DNA of 64,000 nucleotides from an uncultured Bacteroidota bacterium (lineage in GTDB: Bacteria; Bacteroidota; Bacteroidia; Bacteroidales; F082): assembly GCA_937912115.1 (NCBI GenBank), contig CALDOI010000048.1, positions 89,870 to 153,869 of the forward strand, written 5' to 3'. The notes beneath the pieces were generated by a model. It saw only the letters and a list, made by a program, of their open reading frames with translations, ran no database searches and was not told the origin of the DNA. The position numbers and the translations under genes were made by a program. Of this stretch, positions 16,648-27,105 are shown piece by piece (within the stretch, counting starts at the first letter, position 1; each line of letters starts with the position of its first letter).

Positions 16648-18384
16648 ATGGCTGAATTACTTTCTATTATTGGAAAAGCTTTAACACTTATTGGTGCGCT
16701 GGGATTGTTTTTATATGGGATGAAACTCATGAGTGAGGCACTACAAAAAGTTGCCGGGAGTAAAATGAGGCAAATTCTTGCTGCAATGACAAACAGCCGA
16801 ATTAAGGGTGTGCTAACGGGTATACTTGTAACCACAACAATACAATCATCTTCTGCCACAACTGTTATGATAGTAAGTTTTGTAAACGCAGGATTGCTAT
16901 CTTTAATTGCTTCTGTTGGCGTGATTATGGGTGCCAATATTGGAACAACAATAACTGCCTGGATAATTGCCTTACTGGGGTTTAAAGTCAGCCTTAGCTT
17001 CCTGTCGCTACCACTTATTGGAATTAGCTTTCCTCTTTTCTTTTCAAAAAATAGCACTCGAAAATCATGGGGTGAGTTCATCATTGGTTTTGCTATCCTG
17101 TTTATTGGATTACAATTTCTTAAGGAATCCGTTCCTGATATTAATGGAAATCCGGCAGCATTGAATTTTCTATCTTCTTTCACCGACCTTGGCTTTTTAT
17201 CGGTATTGATATTCATCCTTGTTGGAACTGTGCTAACAGTTATCATTCAATCATCAAGTGCAACAATGGCTTTAACACTTGTAATGTGTTACAATGGACT
17301 AATCCCTTTCGAACTTGCGGCTGCTATGGTTTTGGGCGAAAATATAGGAACTACAATTACGGCTAATATTGCAGCATCGGTTGCAAATGTATCAGCTAAA
17401 CGAACTGCCAGAGCCCATTTAATTTTTAATATATTTGGTGTTCTTTGGATGGTTGCAATATTCCATTATTTTTTACTTGGAATTGATTTTTTTATGCAAC
17501 AACAACATGGGGTTTCATTGCTAAAGACTAATCTTACACAAAGTGATTTTGAAAGTGTAAAAGGAATATATCCAATCGGACTGGCAGTTTTTCATACTAG
17601 TTTCAATATTATTAATACACTTCTTTTGATAGGATTTGCCCCACTAATTGCAAAAGTAGCAACAATGATGGTTCCTGACAAAGGTGATGACGATGAAGAA
17701 TTCAGATTACAATACATTAATTCTGGTTTGTTTTCCACAGGCGAACTGGCAATTATTCAAGCCCAAAAAGAGATTTCATATTTTGGCATCAGAATAGAAA
17801 AGATGTTCTCCTTTATCCAAAGTCTGATGAACGAAGACCAAACGAAAAAGTATTATAAACTCATTTCAAAAATTGATAAATACGAACAAATAACCGATAA
17901 TCTGGAGCTGGAAATTGCAATTTACCTAACCAAGGTTTCTGAAGGGGAATTAAGTAGGGAAAGCTCCAAAAAAGTAAGGGCGATGTTAAAGATAATCGAT
18001 GACATGGAAAGCGTTGGAGACGCAATATTTCAACTTTCAAAAGTTATCGATAGTCAAAAACAAACAAAATTAAGATTTACCGAGCATCAATTAAACTCGC
18101 TACGCCAAATGAGTTCCCTTGTCAAAAAAGCATTTGTTGAAATGAATAAAAACCTTGCTAAGGAATTTAGCCATGTGAGTATCGAAAATGCCACAATGAT
18201 TGAAAAAATGATTAATGATAAAAGAAACTTACTTCGTCAACAGCATGTTGAGGATCTTAAGGAAAAAAAATACAAACATAAAATCGGCTCCTACTATAGC
18301 GATTTGTTTTCAATAAATGAAAAAATTGGAGATTATATTATTAATGTTAGCGAGGCCATAAATGAATATCAGAAAACTAAATAG
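16648..18384 (+). CDS. Na+/phosphate cotransporter family protein with PhoU-like tail
   Basis: 578 residues. The first 345 hold about 8-9 membrane segments with the two Na/Pi-cotransport repeats, each marked by the Ser-rich motif: TIQSSSATTVM near residue 70 and IIQSSSATMAL near 200, plus GANIGTTIT and GENIGTTIT. The last 200 residues are soluble and helical, like PhoU (MERIEKMFSF-type helices, IDDMESVGDAIFQL). Family members take up phosphate with sodium at the inner membrane; the PhoU part is thought to be regulatory. It stands alone, convergent with the AI-2E-type gene. Confidence 0.92.
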   Translation: MAELLSIIGKALTLIGALGLFLYGMKLMSEALQKVAGSKMRQILAAMTNSRIKGVLTGILVTTTIQSSSATTVMIVSFVNAGLLSLIASVGVIMGANIGTTITAWIIALLGFKVSLSFLSLPLIGISFPLFFSKNSTRKSWGEFIIGFAILFIGLQFLKESVPDINGNPAALNFLSSFTDLGFLSVLIFILVGTVLTVIIQSSSATMALTLVMCYNGLIPFELAAAMVLGENIGTTITANIAASVANVSAKRTARAHLIFNIFGVLWMVAIFHYFLLGIDFFMQQQHGVSLLKTNLTQSDFESVKGIYPIGLAVFHTSFNIINTLLLIGFAPLIAKVATMMVPDKGDDDEEFRLQYINSGLFSTGELAIIQAQKEISYFGIRIEKMFSFIQSLMNEDQTKKYYKLISKIDKYEQITDNLELEIAIYLTKVSEGELSRESSKKVRAMLKIIDDMESVGDAIFQLSKVIDSQKQTKLRFTEHQLNSLRQMSSLVKKAFVEMNKNLAKEFSHVSIENATMIEKMINDKRNLLRQQHVEDLKEKKYKHKIGSYYSDLFSINEKIGDYIINVSEAINEYQKTK

Positions 18385-18393
18385 ACAAAAAAA

Positions 18394-19473
18394 CTATTCA
18401 GCTGCTTCATTCATTTTCAACCACCACAGAAAAATATTGTAACCCAAAGATAGAATCACCGCACCAATAAATAACCCGATAATTCCGTTTAACATAAAAC
18501 CACCTATGGCTCCCAGAAAAATTACCAGGGTTGGAGCAGGAGCTTTGCGTCCCATAACCATTGGTTTTATAACATTATCAATCAACGATATAAAAACCAT
18601 CCATATGGTAAGCAACACCGCTGTTAAAACATCACCGGTCATAAACATATAAATGGAAATAGGAATAATTATTGGTCCTATTCCAACCTGAATAATTGCA
18701 AGCATTAAGCAAATTACCGACCAAATACCTGCAAAAGGAACTCCTGCAATAACTAACCCAATACCAAATAATATTGCTTGCATAAATGCTACGCCAAGAA
18801 TTCCTTTGGCAACATTTCTTATGGTAATTATAGAATCCTGAATAAACTGTTTCCCTTTTGTTCCTATTAATCTGTTCCCAATGCTATCAGCCGATTTTCG
18901 TCCTTCTTCAGAATAAGCCAATAAAATGCCGCCAATTATAATGGCAAGTATAAATTGAAGAAACCCTGATCCTGCTCCACCTAAACTATCAAGAAACCAT
19001 AGCCCAACGGTTTTAATTTGGGCCGAATTGTCGGAAATTAGTACATCAAGATGCTCTGATGCTTTTAGCCAAAAATCATAGGTTGCATTACCAATAACAG
19101 GCCAATCTTTAACACTTAAACTTGGAGGTGGGACAATAGCTTTGTCGCTTGATAATAATTCCTTTGCGATACCAATATTTTTTACCATGGAATTAGTGAT
19201 AAAACCGGTAGGTACAAAAATAATTGCAAGAAGAAGTAGGGTGACTATTGTTGATGCTAATTTTCGCTTTCCGTTAAGTTTTTTCACTAGAAAGCTATAA
19301 AATGGAAACATTGCAATAGCAAGAATTAAACCCCAGGCTATAATCATAAAAAATGGTTGTATCAAAGCAAAACACCAGCCAAATAGAACTACTAATACCG
19401 TAAGCCTGATGGTCGCTTCTATTAATTTGCTGGTGAATCTATCCTGTTCAATTAATGCGGAGTCTTTTTTCAT
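18394..19473 (-). CDS. AI-2E/PerM-family membrane transporter
   Basis: 359 residues with 7-8 hydrophobic segments and the pattern of the family: two N-terminal segments, a soluble insert (about 90-150), then paired helices with GILGVAFMQAILFGIGLVIA and the end VFLGAIGGFMLNGIIGLFIG. Members export small molecules (autoinducer-2 in E. coli TqsA) or act as Na+/H+ antiporters; the family name does not prove the substrate. I start at the ATG at 19473 (MKKDSALIEQ); an ATG 17 codons earlier is in frame. Confidence 0.88.
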   Translation of the reverse strand: MKKDSALIEQDRFTSKLIEATIRLTVLVVLFGWCFALIQPFFMIIAWGLILAIAMFPFYSFLVKKLNGKRKLASTIVTLLLLAIIFVPTGFITNSMVKNIGIAKELLSSDKAIVPPPSLSVKDWPVIGNATYDFWLKASEHLDVLISDNSAQIKTVGLWFLDSLGGAGSGFLQFILAIIIGGILLAYSEEGRKSADSIGNRLIGTKGKQFIQDSIITIRNVAKGILGVAFMQAILFGIGLVIAGVPFAGIWSVICLMLAIIQVGIGPIIIPISIYMFMTGDVLTAVLLTIWMVFISLIDNVIKPMVMGRKAPAPTLVIFLGAIGGFMLNGIIGLFIGAVILSLGYNIFLWWLKMNEAAE

Positions 19474-19668
19474 AAAATCTAATATTGGTTTGTATGGTAA
19501 TATTACGAAAAAAAGATCCATCATTTTAGCTAGATAATCATTTGTTCAAAATTTATGCCTTTTCGTTTTATGTCATTATATAAATTCATAACTAATATCT
19601 TTACAAAAACATAACTAAACTTTTTAAGTCAGTTACAATACAAGGTATACTTCAAATCTATTTCATTT

Positions 19669-20015
19669 GTGTTATTATCCGGTAATGTTAGCACCAAATC
19701 AAAATTCAATGCATCTGGCCTTACAGCGAATTTAAGGGGTGCCGGAAACATATATGGAACAGGCGTGCTAACAGTTAATGGAACTAGTGACAAAAGTATT
19801 GTGCGAGTTGAAGGTGTTGGGGGTTTGATGGATCCGAATTTGAAACATCTGATATGAACGTAACTGTTTCCGGAGTTGGAGGGGCAAAAGTTAACGCCAC
19901 CGATATATTAACAGCCACATTAAATGGTGTAGGTTCTATAAAATATGATGGTAATCCTGGTACAACCAACCTGAATACAAATGGTATTGGGGTTATAAAA
20001 AAGGCTGATTTTTAA
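19669..20015 (+). pseudogene. Truncated, frameshifted DUF2807 (GIN-domain) remnant
   Basis: The first part (to about 19823) reads LSGNVSTKSKFNASGLTANL and VRVEGVGG; the second part, in another frame, reads GSEFETSDMNVTVSGVGG on to GIGVIKKADF and a stop at 20013-20015. Together this is the C-terminal beta-helix of a DUF2807 putative adhesin-head protein. The frame changes at a run of five G (19819-19823). There is no signal peptide or N-terminal half, so the gene is dead whether or not the frameshift is real. Only a GTG is available as start. Confidence 0.75.
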
Positions 20016-20020
20016 AATAG

Positions 20021-20161
20021 TTAAGTGATACTGTGAAATATAAGGGCAGAGCGAAGTCCTCCATTGATTAAATCACATGTCAAGGTAAATTCGCCCCATA
20101 TACTACCTATCGAAATTTCCCTCCCAATTGGTTCTGCTAACTGAAATAGTTGGCTACTCAT
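20021..20161 (-). CDS. Doubtful 46-residue reading frame
   Basis: An ATG at 20161 opens 46 codons (MSSQLFQLAEPIGREISIGS and on to LIFHSIT). A further 14 codons upstream are also open. Codon choice looks coding-like in otherwise empty DNA, so it may be a fragment of a lost gene next to the DUF2807 remnant. I do not recognise it and there is no clear promoter. Confidence 0.25.
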   Translation of the reverse strand: MSSQLFQLAEPIGREISIGSIWGEFTLTCDLINGGLRSALIFHSIT

Positions 20162-20254
20162 ATTCTCAATATTATTCAGCGTTAGTGTTCTTCTGTTTTC
20201 GGTTTAAAATACCTAAAAGGCAATAAAAAGAAAGTGAAGAAACAATATTTATAT

Positions 20255-20268
20255 ATGATACATATCAT
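20255..20268 (+). promoter_or_regulatory. FNR/CRP-type palindrome upstream of the nar locus
   Basis: ATGATA-CA-TATCAT is a perfect inverted repeat with the TGAT-N4-ATCA core and spacing of FNR sites (consensus TTGATnnnnATCAA). It lies about 190 bases before the cytochrome c start and about 84 bases before the start point implied by the -7 box, where class I activators bind. Two Fnr-type genes close this same cluster. Confidence 0.65.
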
Positions 20269-20331
20269 GTATTAATACTTGCTATTAAAGTACTTGTATT
20301 CTTAAAATGCATTTATATCACAGGCATTCAG

Positions 20332-20339
20332 TATATTTG
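20332..20339 (+). promoter_or_regulatory. Candidate -7 box of the nar operon
   Basis: TATATTTG matches TAnnTTTG. I see no TTG at the usual -33 spacing, which fits dependence on an activator. Confidence 0.5.
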
Positions 20340-20450
20340 GGTCATGTGTTTTATTTAGAATCTATATAAATTATGATTTGGCGCATATTATATGGTTTTC
20401 AAATTCAAAATAGTAATACTTTTATACTCCAAATTTTTAATGGCATTTTT

Positions 20451-21299
20451 ATGAAATATCATCTAAAGAAATCACTTCTCGTTGCACTGGGAATCCTTAC
20501 TTTTATGTTAAGCAAAGCTGATGAGGGTCAGGAGCTATTTACAAAACTTTGTTCTCCTTGTCACACAGTTGGTAAAGGTAGATTAGTTGGGCCGGATCTT
20601 AAAAATATATCTGACATAAGATCCCCGGAGTGGCTTACTTCTTTTATTCAATCATCACAATCCCTTATTAATAGCGGTGATATTGATGCTGTGGCAATCT
20701 ACAAAGAGTATAACAACCTACTAATGCCCGACCAGCCAGTTGATGCCGGACAAGTTAATGCAATTATTGTCTATATTAAGGAGGCTGGTTCAGGAATCTC
20801 AGCAGAAGGAAGTCAAGAATTGGCAGTTGACTTATTGGAAAACGCAACACCACAAAATATTATTGATGGACGACAGATTTTTTCGGGAAAAACAAGACTT
20901 ACAAATGGAGGTGCATCTTGTATTTCGTGCCATAAAGTAAAAGACGACAATGTTTTCAGCAGTGGCACACTTGCCAAAGATCTTACCGAAACACATGAAA
21001 TAATGGGAAGTGCAGGAGTTTCTGCAATAATAAGTAATCCTCCATTTCCTGCCATGGCGGTAACTTATGCTAAAAACAAACTCACCGTAGATGAGGTTTT
21101 TAACCTTACAGCATACTTACAGTGGGTTAGTAAGGAAAGGTATTATCAGCATCCTGTAAGTTTTGGTACAACCTTCGTTATTTTCGGAATAATAATATTT
21201 ATAATGCTTCTTCTTTCCATCATAGTACTTTACTTCAAACGAAAGAAAAAAAGCGTTAATCATGAAATACTCAACAGGCAATCCCCGGTAATAAACTAA
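20451..21299 (+). CDS. narC: Membrane-anchored diheme cytochrome c of the nitrate reductase (NarC-like)
   Basis: 282 residues from the ATG at 20451, where a signal peptide begins ([18 protein letters not shown]). Two haem c sites: CSPCH (Cys34, Cys37, His38) and CISCH (Cys156, Cys159, His160), each in its own cytochrome c-like domain; LMPDQP near 90 and FPAMAV near 202 may give the axial Met ligands. A transmembrane helix near 240-262 and a basic tail anchor it, with haems outside the inner membrane. The position just before narG suggests it passes electrons in the nitrate respiratory chain, as NarC does in Thermus. The symbol is by analogy. Confidence 0.82.
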   Translation: MKYHLKKSLLVALGILTFMLSKADEGQELFTKLCSPCHTVGKGRLVGPDLKNISDIRSPEWLTSFIQSSQSLINSGDIDAVAIYKEYNNLLMPDQPVDAGQVNAIIVYIKEAGSGISAEGSQELAVDLLENATPQNIIDGRQIFSGKTRLTNGGASCISCHKVKDDNVFSSGTLAKDLTETHEIMGSAGVSAIISNPPFPAMAVTYAKNKLTVDEVFNLTAYLQWVSKERYYQHPVSFGTTFVIFGIIIFIMLLLSIIVLYFKRKKKSVNHEILNRQSPVIN

Positions 21300-21315
21300 G
21301 CAAAAAATAATATAT

Positions 21316-24300
21316 ATGAGCTGGATAAAAGATCTAATCTCCCCTAGTACCAGAAAATGGGAAGAACTTTACAGAAACAGATGGCAGCACGATAAAGTAG
21401 TTCGCAGCACACACGGTGTAAATTGTACAGGTGGATGTAGTTGGAATATTCATGTAAAAGACGGTATCGTGGTTTGGGAAACACAAGCAATGGATTATCC
21501 ATTACTTGAAAAATCTTTACCGCCATATGAGCCTCGTGGTTGCCAACGTGGAATTTCATTTTCATGGTATTTGTACAGCCCTATCAGGGTAAAATACCCT
21601 ATGATCCGTGGAGCTCTGATAGATATTTTCAATGAAGAAAAAGCCAAAACGGGCGATGCTTTAAAAGCATGGGAAAATATTCAGACAAATCCCGAAACCC
21701 GTCGCAGGTATCAAAAAGCAAGGGGAAAAGGTGGTTTCAGAAGAGCAACCTGGGACGAAGCAAAAGAAATTATTGCAGCTTCAAATATTTATACTGTTAA
21801 AAAATATGGTCCCGACCGTTTGACCGGTTTCTCCCCCATCCCCGCAATGTCGATGCTTAGTTATGCCGCAGGATCGAGGTTTTTACAATTAATGGGTGGT
21901 GTAAATCTTAGCTTCTACGACTGGTATTGCGATCTACCAAACTCATTCCCCGAAATTTGGGGAGAGCAAACAGATGTTGCAGAAAGTGCCGATTGGTACA
22001 ACTCAAAGTTTATTGCCGTTATGGGAGCAAACCTTGGAATGACGCGTACACCCGATGTACACTTCTTCTCCGAGTCCCGTCACAACGGAACCAAAACAGT
22101 GGTTTTTGCCCCCGACTTTAATATGGTGGCAAAGTATGCCGACAAATGGGTTCCCGTTCATGCAGGGCAAGATGGTGCTTTTTGGATGGCTGTTACACAT
22201 GTTATATTAAAAGAATACCATTACGAAAAACAAACACCCTATTTTATTGATTATACCAAGAAATTTACTGATAGTCCTTTCCTCGTTGAAGTAATTGAAC
22301 AAGATGGAAAACTTGTTCCTGGCAGATTGTTAAGAGCCAGCTCAATTGATAAGTATAAAGATATTGAAAAAGGCGATTGGAAATTTCTGAATATTGATTC
22401 CGAAACAGGTGATTTTGTTTGCCCGGGAGGAAGCTCCGGCCACCGTTGGGATGGCAAAGACGGCAACTGGAATATGAAATTTGAAGATGCTGAAACCGGT
22501 AAGCCATATGATCCTGTACTTACATTATTGGAAAATAACGATGAAGTACTTCAGGTTGAATTTATTGAATATGGAAAAACCATTTCTGCACAACGGGGTG
22601 TTCCTGTTAAACGTGTTAAAACTGTTGAAGGAGAAGTAACAGTTACAACTGTTTACGACCTTATTATGGCTCAATACGGTGTAGATCGTGGCCTTGGTGG
22701 TGATTATCCCACAACTTACGATGATAAAGAAGCCGCTTATACACCTTCGTGGCAGGAGATATTTACCGGAATAGGTCCGAAAACAGTACTGCAGTTTTCA
22801 CACGAATGGGCAAGAACAGCAGAAACAACTCATGGAAAATGCAGCATTATAATTGGTGCTGGCATCAACCATTGGTATCATAATAATCTGATTTACCGCG
22901 CTGGAACCATGGCACTGATGCTTACTGGATGTATTGGTGTTAATGGTGGCGGTATGAATCACTATGTTGGTCAGGAAAAACTGGCACCAACTGATTCGTG
23001 GGCTACAATAATGGCCGGTAAAGACTGGCAAAAAGGAGTTCGTTTACAGCAGGCACCTATATGGCATTATATCAATTCCAATCAGTGGCGCTATGATGGT
23101 AACCAGGCGGATTACAATACAGTTCCAAAAAATGAACTTAGCTCAATGCACTCTGCGGATATGACGGTAAAAGCCGTTAAAAATGGCTGGATGCCTTTTT
23201 ATCCTCAATATAACAAGAGTAATCTGGATATTGTAACTGATGCTGAGAAGGCAGGTGCTACAACTGATGATGAAATTAAGGACTACGTAGTTGACCAGTT
23301 AAAGAAAAAAGAGCTGGAATATTCAGTGGTTGAACCTGATGAAGAAATCAACTTCCCCAGAGTATGGTATATTTGGAGGGGTAATGCAATAGCAGGAAGC
23401 GCTAAAGGTCATGAGTTCTTCCTGAAGCATTATCTGGGAACACATAACAATTCGATAGCCGATGAGGTAGCTGATCAATTTGTAAAAGATATAAAATTCA
23501 GGAGCGAAAATCCTGAAGGAAAAATGGACTTGATTGTCAACCTTAATTTCAGGATGGATACTTCAGCCCTCTATTCCGATATAGTGCTTCCGGCTGCATC
23601 ATGGTACGAGAAAACAGACCTCAACAGTACCGACATGCATTCATTTATTCACCCGCTATCACCTGCAATTGCTCCTGTTTGGGAATCAAAAAGTGATTGG
23701 GTGATATTCCGTGAAATTGCAAAAGCAACCAGCGAGTTGGCAAAGACACACTTTAACAAACCAATACGCGACCTGGTTAATGTACCAATATCTCATGATA
23801 GTGCAGGTGAAATCTCTCAAAGTGAAATAAAAGACTGGAGTAAAGGTGAGTGTGAACCTATTCCTGGAAAAACAATGCACAATATGGTTATTGTTGATCG
23901 TGATTATACTAAGATCTATGATAAGTTCATCAGCCTTGGGCCTAATATTAGAAATGGACTTGGCGCCCATGGTAATAGCTATCAGTGCGCCGATTTTTAT
24001 GAGGAAATGTTAAAGGACAAGGATCATCTTCAGGAAGTTGATGGAAAAAAATACCCCTCTCTATATGAAGATGAAGAAGCTGCAAATGCGGTATTAAATC
24101 TTTCCAGTTTAACAAATGGAATTCTGAGTACAAGAGCCTATGAAGGGGCCGAAAAAAGGACAGGTCTTAAGTTAGCCGATATAAGTGAGGGAAGTGAAGA
24201 TGTTAATATTAAATACAAAGACCTTCAGGCAAAACCACATAGATATAACCAATCACCTGTATGGTCGGGTTTAATGAATGATGGTCGTGCTTACTCAGCT

Positions 24301-24927
24301 TATACTTATAATGTTGAGCGTCTTGTTCCATGGCGTACCCTTACCGGACGTCAACATTTTTATCTGGATCATGAAGGATATATTAAGTTTGGTGAGCATT
24401 TGCCTACTTATAAACCATCTCCAAAACCAGAGGCCTACGGTGAATTACGCGTGACGGTGGCAATGGGAAAAGCAAAAATGCTCAATGTACTTACACCTCA
24501 CGGAAAATGGCATATTCACTCTACATATGGTGATACACTTAGGATGCTTACACTATCCAGAGGCATGGAACCCTGTTGGTTAAGCGTGGAAGATGCTGCT
24601 GACTTAGGAATTAAAGATAACGACTGGGTAGAAGTATTTAACGACAATGGGGTATATTCAACCAGGGCATGCGTTAGCGCAAGGATTCCGAAAGGAGTTT
24701 GTTTTGTATATCACGCTGTTGAACGTACATATTCCACTCCAAAATCTCAGATTAGAGGTGGAAAGCGGTCCGGTAATAACAATAGCTTTACCCGCGTACA
24801 TCTTAAACCAAACCTAATGGTTGGGGGTTACGGACAATTTACCTATCATTTTAATTATTGGGGACCCGTTGGAGTAAACCGCGACACATTTGTACTGGTT
24901 CAAAAAATGGAAAAAGTTGAATTTTAA
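21316..24927 (+). CDS. narG: Respiratory nitrate reductase, catalytic alpha subunit
   Basis: Reduces nitrate to nitrite at a molybdenum bis-MGD centre on the cytoplasmic face. 1203 residues, close to E. coli NarG. The FS0 iron-sulfur ligands are present as His33, Cys37, Cys41 and Cys76 ([19 protein letters not shown]). The segment [20 protein letters not shown] (about 199-218) holds the Asp that ligates Mo in NarG. The C-terminal molybdopterin dinucleotide-binding part includes [14 protein letters not shown]. No twin-arginine signal, as expected for the cytoplasmic NarG type. Followed after 14 bases by narH. Confidence 0.97.
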   Translation: MSWIKDLISPSTRKWEELYRNRWQHDKVVRSTHGVNCTGGCSWNIHVKDGIVVWETQAMDYPLLEKSLPPYEPRGCQRGISFSWYLYSPIRVKYPMIRGALIDIFNEEKAKTGDALKAWENIQTNPETRRRYQKARGKGGFRRATWDEAKEIIAASNIYTVKKYGPDRLTGFSPIPAMSMLSYAAGSRFLQLMGGVNLSFYDWYCDLPNSFPEIWGEQTDVAESADWYNSKFIAVMGANLGMTRTPDVHFFSESRHNGTKTVVFAPDFNMVAKYADKWVPVHAGQDGAFWMAVTHVILKEYHYEKQTPYFIDYTKKFTDSPFLVEVIEQDGKLVPGRLLRASSIDKYKDIEKGDWKFLNIDSETGDFVCPGGSSGHRWDGKDGNWNMKFEDAETGKPYDPVLTLLENNDEVLQVEFIEYGKTISAQRGVPVKRVKTVEGEVTVTTVYDLIMAQYGVDRGLGGDYPTTYDDKEAAYTPSWQEIFTGIGPKTVLQFSHEWARTAETTHGKCSIIIGAGINHWYHNNLIYRAGTMALMLTGCIGVNGGGMNHYVGQEKLAPTDSWATIMAGKDWQKGVRLQQAPIWHYINSNQWRYDGNQADYNTVPKNELSSMHSADMTVKAVKNGWMPFYPQYNKSNLDIVTDAEKAGATTDDEIKDYVVDQLKKKELEYSVVEPDEEINFPRVWYIWRGNAIAGSAKGHEFFLKHYLGTHNNSIADEVADQFVKDIKFRSENPEGKMDLIVNLNFRMDTSALYSDIVLPAASWYEKTDLNSTDMHSFIHPLSPAIAPVWESKSDWVIFREIAKATSELAKTHFNKPIRDLVNVPISHDSAGEISQSEIKDWSKGECEPIPGKTMHNMVIVDRDYTKIYDKFISLGPNIRNGLGAHGNSYQCADFYEEMLKDKDHLQEVDGKKYPSLYEDEEAANAVLNLSSLTNGILSTRAYEGAEKRTGLKLADISEGSEDVNIKYKDLQAKPHRYNQSPVWSGLMNDGRAYSAYTYNVERLVPWRTLTGRQHFYLDHEGYIKFGEHLPTYKPSPKPEAYGELRVTVAMGKAKMLNVLTPHGKWHIHSTYGDTLRMLTLSRGMEPCWLSVEDAADLGIKDNDWVEVFNDNGVYSTRACVSARIPKGVCFVYHAVERTYSTPKSQIRGGKRSGNNNSFTRVHLKPNLMVGGYGQFTYHFNYWGPVGVNRDTFVLVQKMEKVEF

Positions 24928-24941
24928 AACAGGATTATAAC

Positions 24942-26435
24942 ATGGATATAAGATCACAAATAGCAATGGTGTTTCACCTTGACAAATGTATCGGTTGCCA
25001 CACTTGTTCAATTGCATGTAAAAATATATGGACGGATAGAAAAGGTGCTGAATACATGTGGTGGAATAATGTTGAAACCAAACCCGGCACAGGTTATCCC
25101 AGCAAATGGGAAGACCAGGAAATCTACAAAGGAGGTTGGGTAAAAAAAGGTAATTCTGTACTTCTCAAAGGAGCAGGTAAATTTAAAGGCATAAAAAGTT
25201 TGTTCCATAATTCAAATATGCCCGTAATTGACGACTATTATGAACCATGGACATACCAATACGAAAATTTATTCGAAGCTGAAGAGGGTGATGATCAGCC
25301 TATTGCCAGGCCTGTTTCCCTCATCACTGGTGAAACAATAACTCCTAAATCAGGTCCCAACTGGGATGATGATTTATCGGGTTCAGAAGAGTATGCAAAA
25401 AATGATGTCAATTTCAAAAACCTGTCTCCTGCGGAGCAGGAATCTATGTTCCAGTTGGAAAGAATGACTATGCATTATCTTCCAAGGATGTGTAACCACT
25501 GCCTCAATCCTGCATGTGTAGCTGCCTGTCCTTCGGGGGCAATATATAAAAGGGGTGAGGATGGTGTTGTATTGATTAACCAAAAAAAATGCCGTGCATG
25601 GAGAATGTGTGTAACTGCCTGTCCGTATAAGAAAAGTTATTACAACTGGAATACAGGTAAATCTGAAAAATGTATTCTTTGTTACCCACGCCTTGAATCA
25701 GGTCAGGCACCCGCTTGCCACCAATCATGTGTTGGGCGGATAAGGTACATTGGTGTTATGCTTTACGATGCTGATAAAATTGAAGCCGCAGCTGCCAGCG
25801 AAACTGAAGACTTGGTAGATAACCAGTTGGCCATATATGTTGATCCAAATGATCCAAAGGTAATTGCTGCTGCTAGAGAAAATGGAATACATGATTCAAC
25901 AATAGAGTGTGCGCAAAAATCACCGGTTTATAAATTTGTGAAAACGTGGGGATTAGCCCTGCCACTGCACCCTGAATTCAGAACCCTCCCTAACTTATTT
26001 TATGTTCCACCATTGTTGCCAACAATGGCATTCGTTAACGAGGAGGGTGTATATGAAACAACTACCGAACATTTTTGGGGAGCCATCGAAAAATCGCGTT
26101 TACCAATGAGTTATATGGCAAGCTTATTTAGTGCCGGTAATGAGGAAACCATAAAAACAGTTCTTAAAAAACTAATGGCTGTACGTTTGCATCGCAGGGC
26201 CGAAACCGTTGGAGATCTTCCCGAAGAGGAGTCGAAGGATGCTATGAGGGATGTGGTTATGGATAAGGAAACTGCAGATGATATTTTCCGGCTAACATCA
26301 CTTCCATTATTCGATCAGCGTTTTGTGATCCCTCCCGCCCATCGCGAAGAAGCAATGGAAATGCTTGAGAGTACAGCTGATGTGAAAGGTAATACCGGGT
26401 TTGGATTTAAAGAACCACCCGTAAGAGGCCTGTAA
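24942..26435 (+). CDS. narH: Respiratory nitrate reductase, iron-sulfur beta subunit
   Basis: Carries electrons from NarI haems to NarG through one [3Fe-4S] and three [4Fe-4S] clusters. 497 residues. Cysteine groups: CIGCHTCSIAC (Cys16, 19, 22, 26), CNHCLNPACVAACP near 183, CRAWRMCVTACP near 216, where Trp stands at the place of the second Cys and marks the 3Fe cluster, and CILCYPRLES with CHQSCVGRIRY. All four groups are complete. It lies between narG and narJ in one operon. Confidence 0.97.
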   Translation: MDIRSQIAMVFHLDKCIGCHTCSIACKNIWTDRKGAEYMWWNNVETKPGTGYPSKWEDQEIYKGGWVKKGNSVLLKGAGKFKGIKSLFHNSNMPVIDDYYEPWTYQYENLFEAEEGDDQPIARPVSLITGETITPKSGPNWDDDLSGSEEYAKNDVNFKNLSPAEQESMFQLERMTMHYLPRMCNHCLNPACVAACPSGAIYKRGEDGVVLINQKKCRAWRMCVTACPYKKSYYNWNTGKSEKCILCYPRLESGQAPACHQSCVGRIRYIGVMLYDADKIEAAAASETEDLVDNQLAIYVDPNDPKVIAAARENGIHDSTIECAQKSPVYKFVKTWGLALPLHPEFRTLPNLFYVPPLLPTMAFVNEEGVYETTTEHFWGAIEKSRLPMSYMASLFSAGNEETIKTVLKKLMAVRLHRRAETVGDLPEEESKDAMRDVVMDKETADDIFRLTSLPLFDQRFVIPPAHREEAMEMLESTADVKGNTGFGFKEPPVRGL

Positions 26436-26470
26436 TATTGTAATTGTTTATGACTATTAATTATAACTAA

Positions 26471-27103
26471 ATGAAATCATTAGATCATTATATACTCATT
26501 GCTGACCTGTTCAGATATCCGGATGAAAATCTTGTGTCAAGGGCTAATAAATTTTTAACAATGGTTAAAAAACAATGGCCAGGACTTTCACCTGGTCTTC
26601 AGGTTTTTGTCAGTGCAATTGAAAACATATCCACAAAACAACAGCAGGAATATTTCATGAAGACATTTGATGTTCAGGCTGTTTGTTATCTTGATTTAGG
26701 ATATATGATGTTTGGTGAAGATTACAAACGGGCTCAGTTACTGGTTAATCTTCAAAATGAACACAAAGTTGCCGGGGTTGATTGTGGAACTGAGCTGGCC
26801 GACCACCTTCCCAATGTGCTTAACTTACTTGCACATACAGCAAACGAAGACTTTGCCCATGAGTTGGGTTTTATTATAACCATACCGGCAGTCCGTTTTA
26901 TGTTAACCAAGTTTAAGAATATTGATAATTACTATGCAGATTTACTTCAAGTATTGCTGGAAATGCTAAAGCAAGATTTCCCGGGAGAAGGACTAAAAGA
27001 ATATGCCTTTGCTGATGATAAGTTCTCTGGAAAAAATGAGTTTCTTATGCCATCCCCAAAAATGACAGTCTGTGATTCAAATTGTAAACAAAAAAGATTT
27101 TAA
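26471..27103 (+). CDS. narJ: Nitrate reductase assembly chaperone
   Basis: 210 residues, NarJ/TorD-type helical chaperone. The family segment GEDYKRAQLLVNLQNEH and VDCGTELADHLPNVLNLL is clear. It binds apo-NarG and helps insert the molybdenum cofactor before membrane attachment; it is not part of the mature enzyme. It ends 2 bases before narI. The C-terminal tail carries a CDSNCKQ segment of unknown meaning. Confidence 0.93.
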   Translation: MKSLDHYILIADLFRYPDENLVSRANKFLTMVKKQWPGLSPGLQVFVSAIENISTKQQQEYFMKTFDVQAVCYLDLGYMMFGEDYKRAQLLVNLQNEHKVAGVDCGTELADHLPNVLNLLAHTANEDFAHELGFIITIPAVRFMLTKFKNIDNYYADLLQVLLEMLKQDFPGEGLKEYAFADDKFSGKNEFLMPSPKMTVCDSNCKQKRF

Positions 27104-27105
27104 TT

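Larger units (their letters stand above)
20016..20372. other. Region between the DUF2807 remnant and the nitrate locus
   Basis: Apart from the doubtful small frame on the minus strand, it holds the FNR-like palindrome and the candidate -7 box of the nar cluster. No other feature is seen. Confidence 0.5.
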
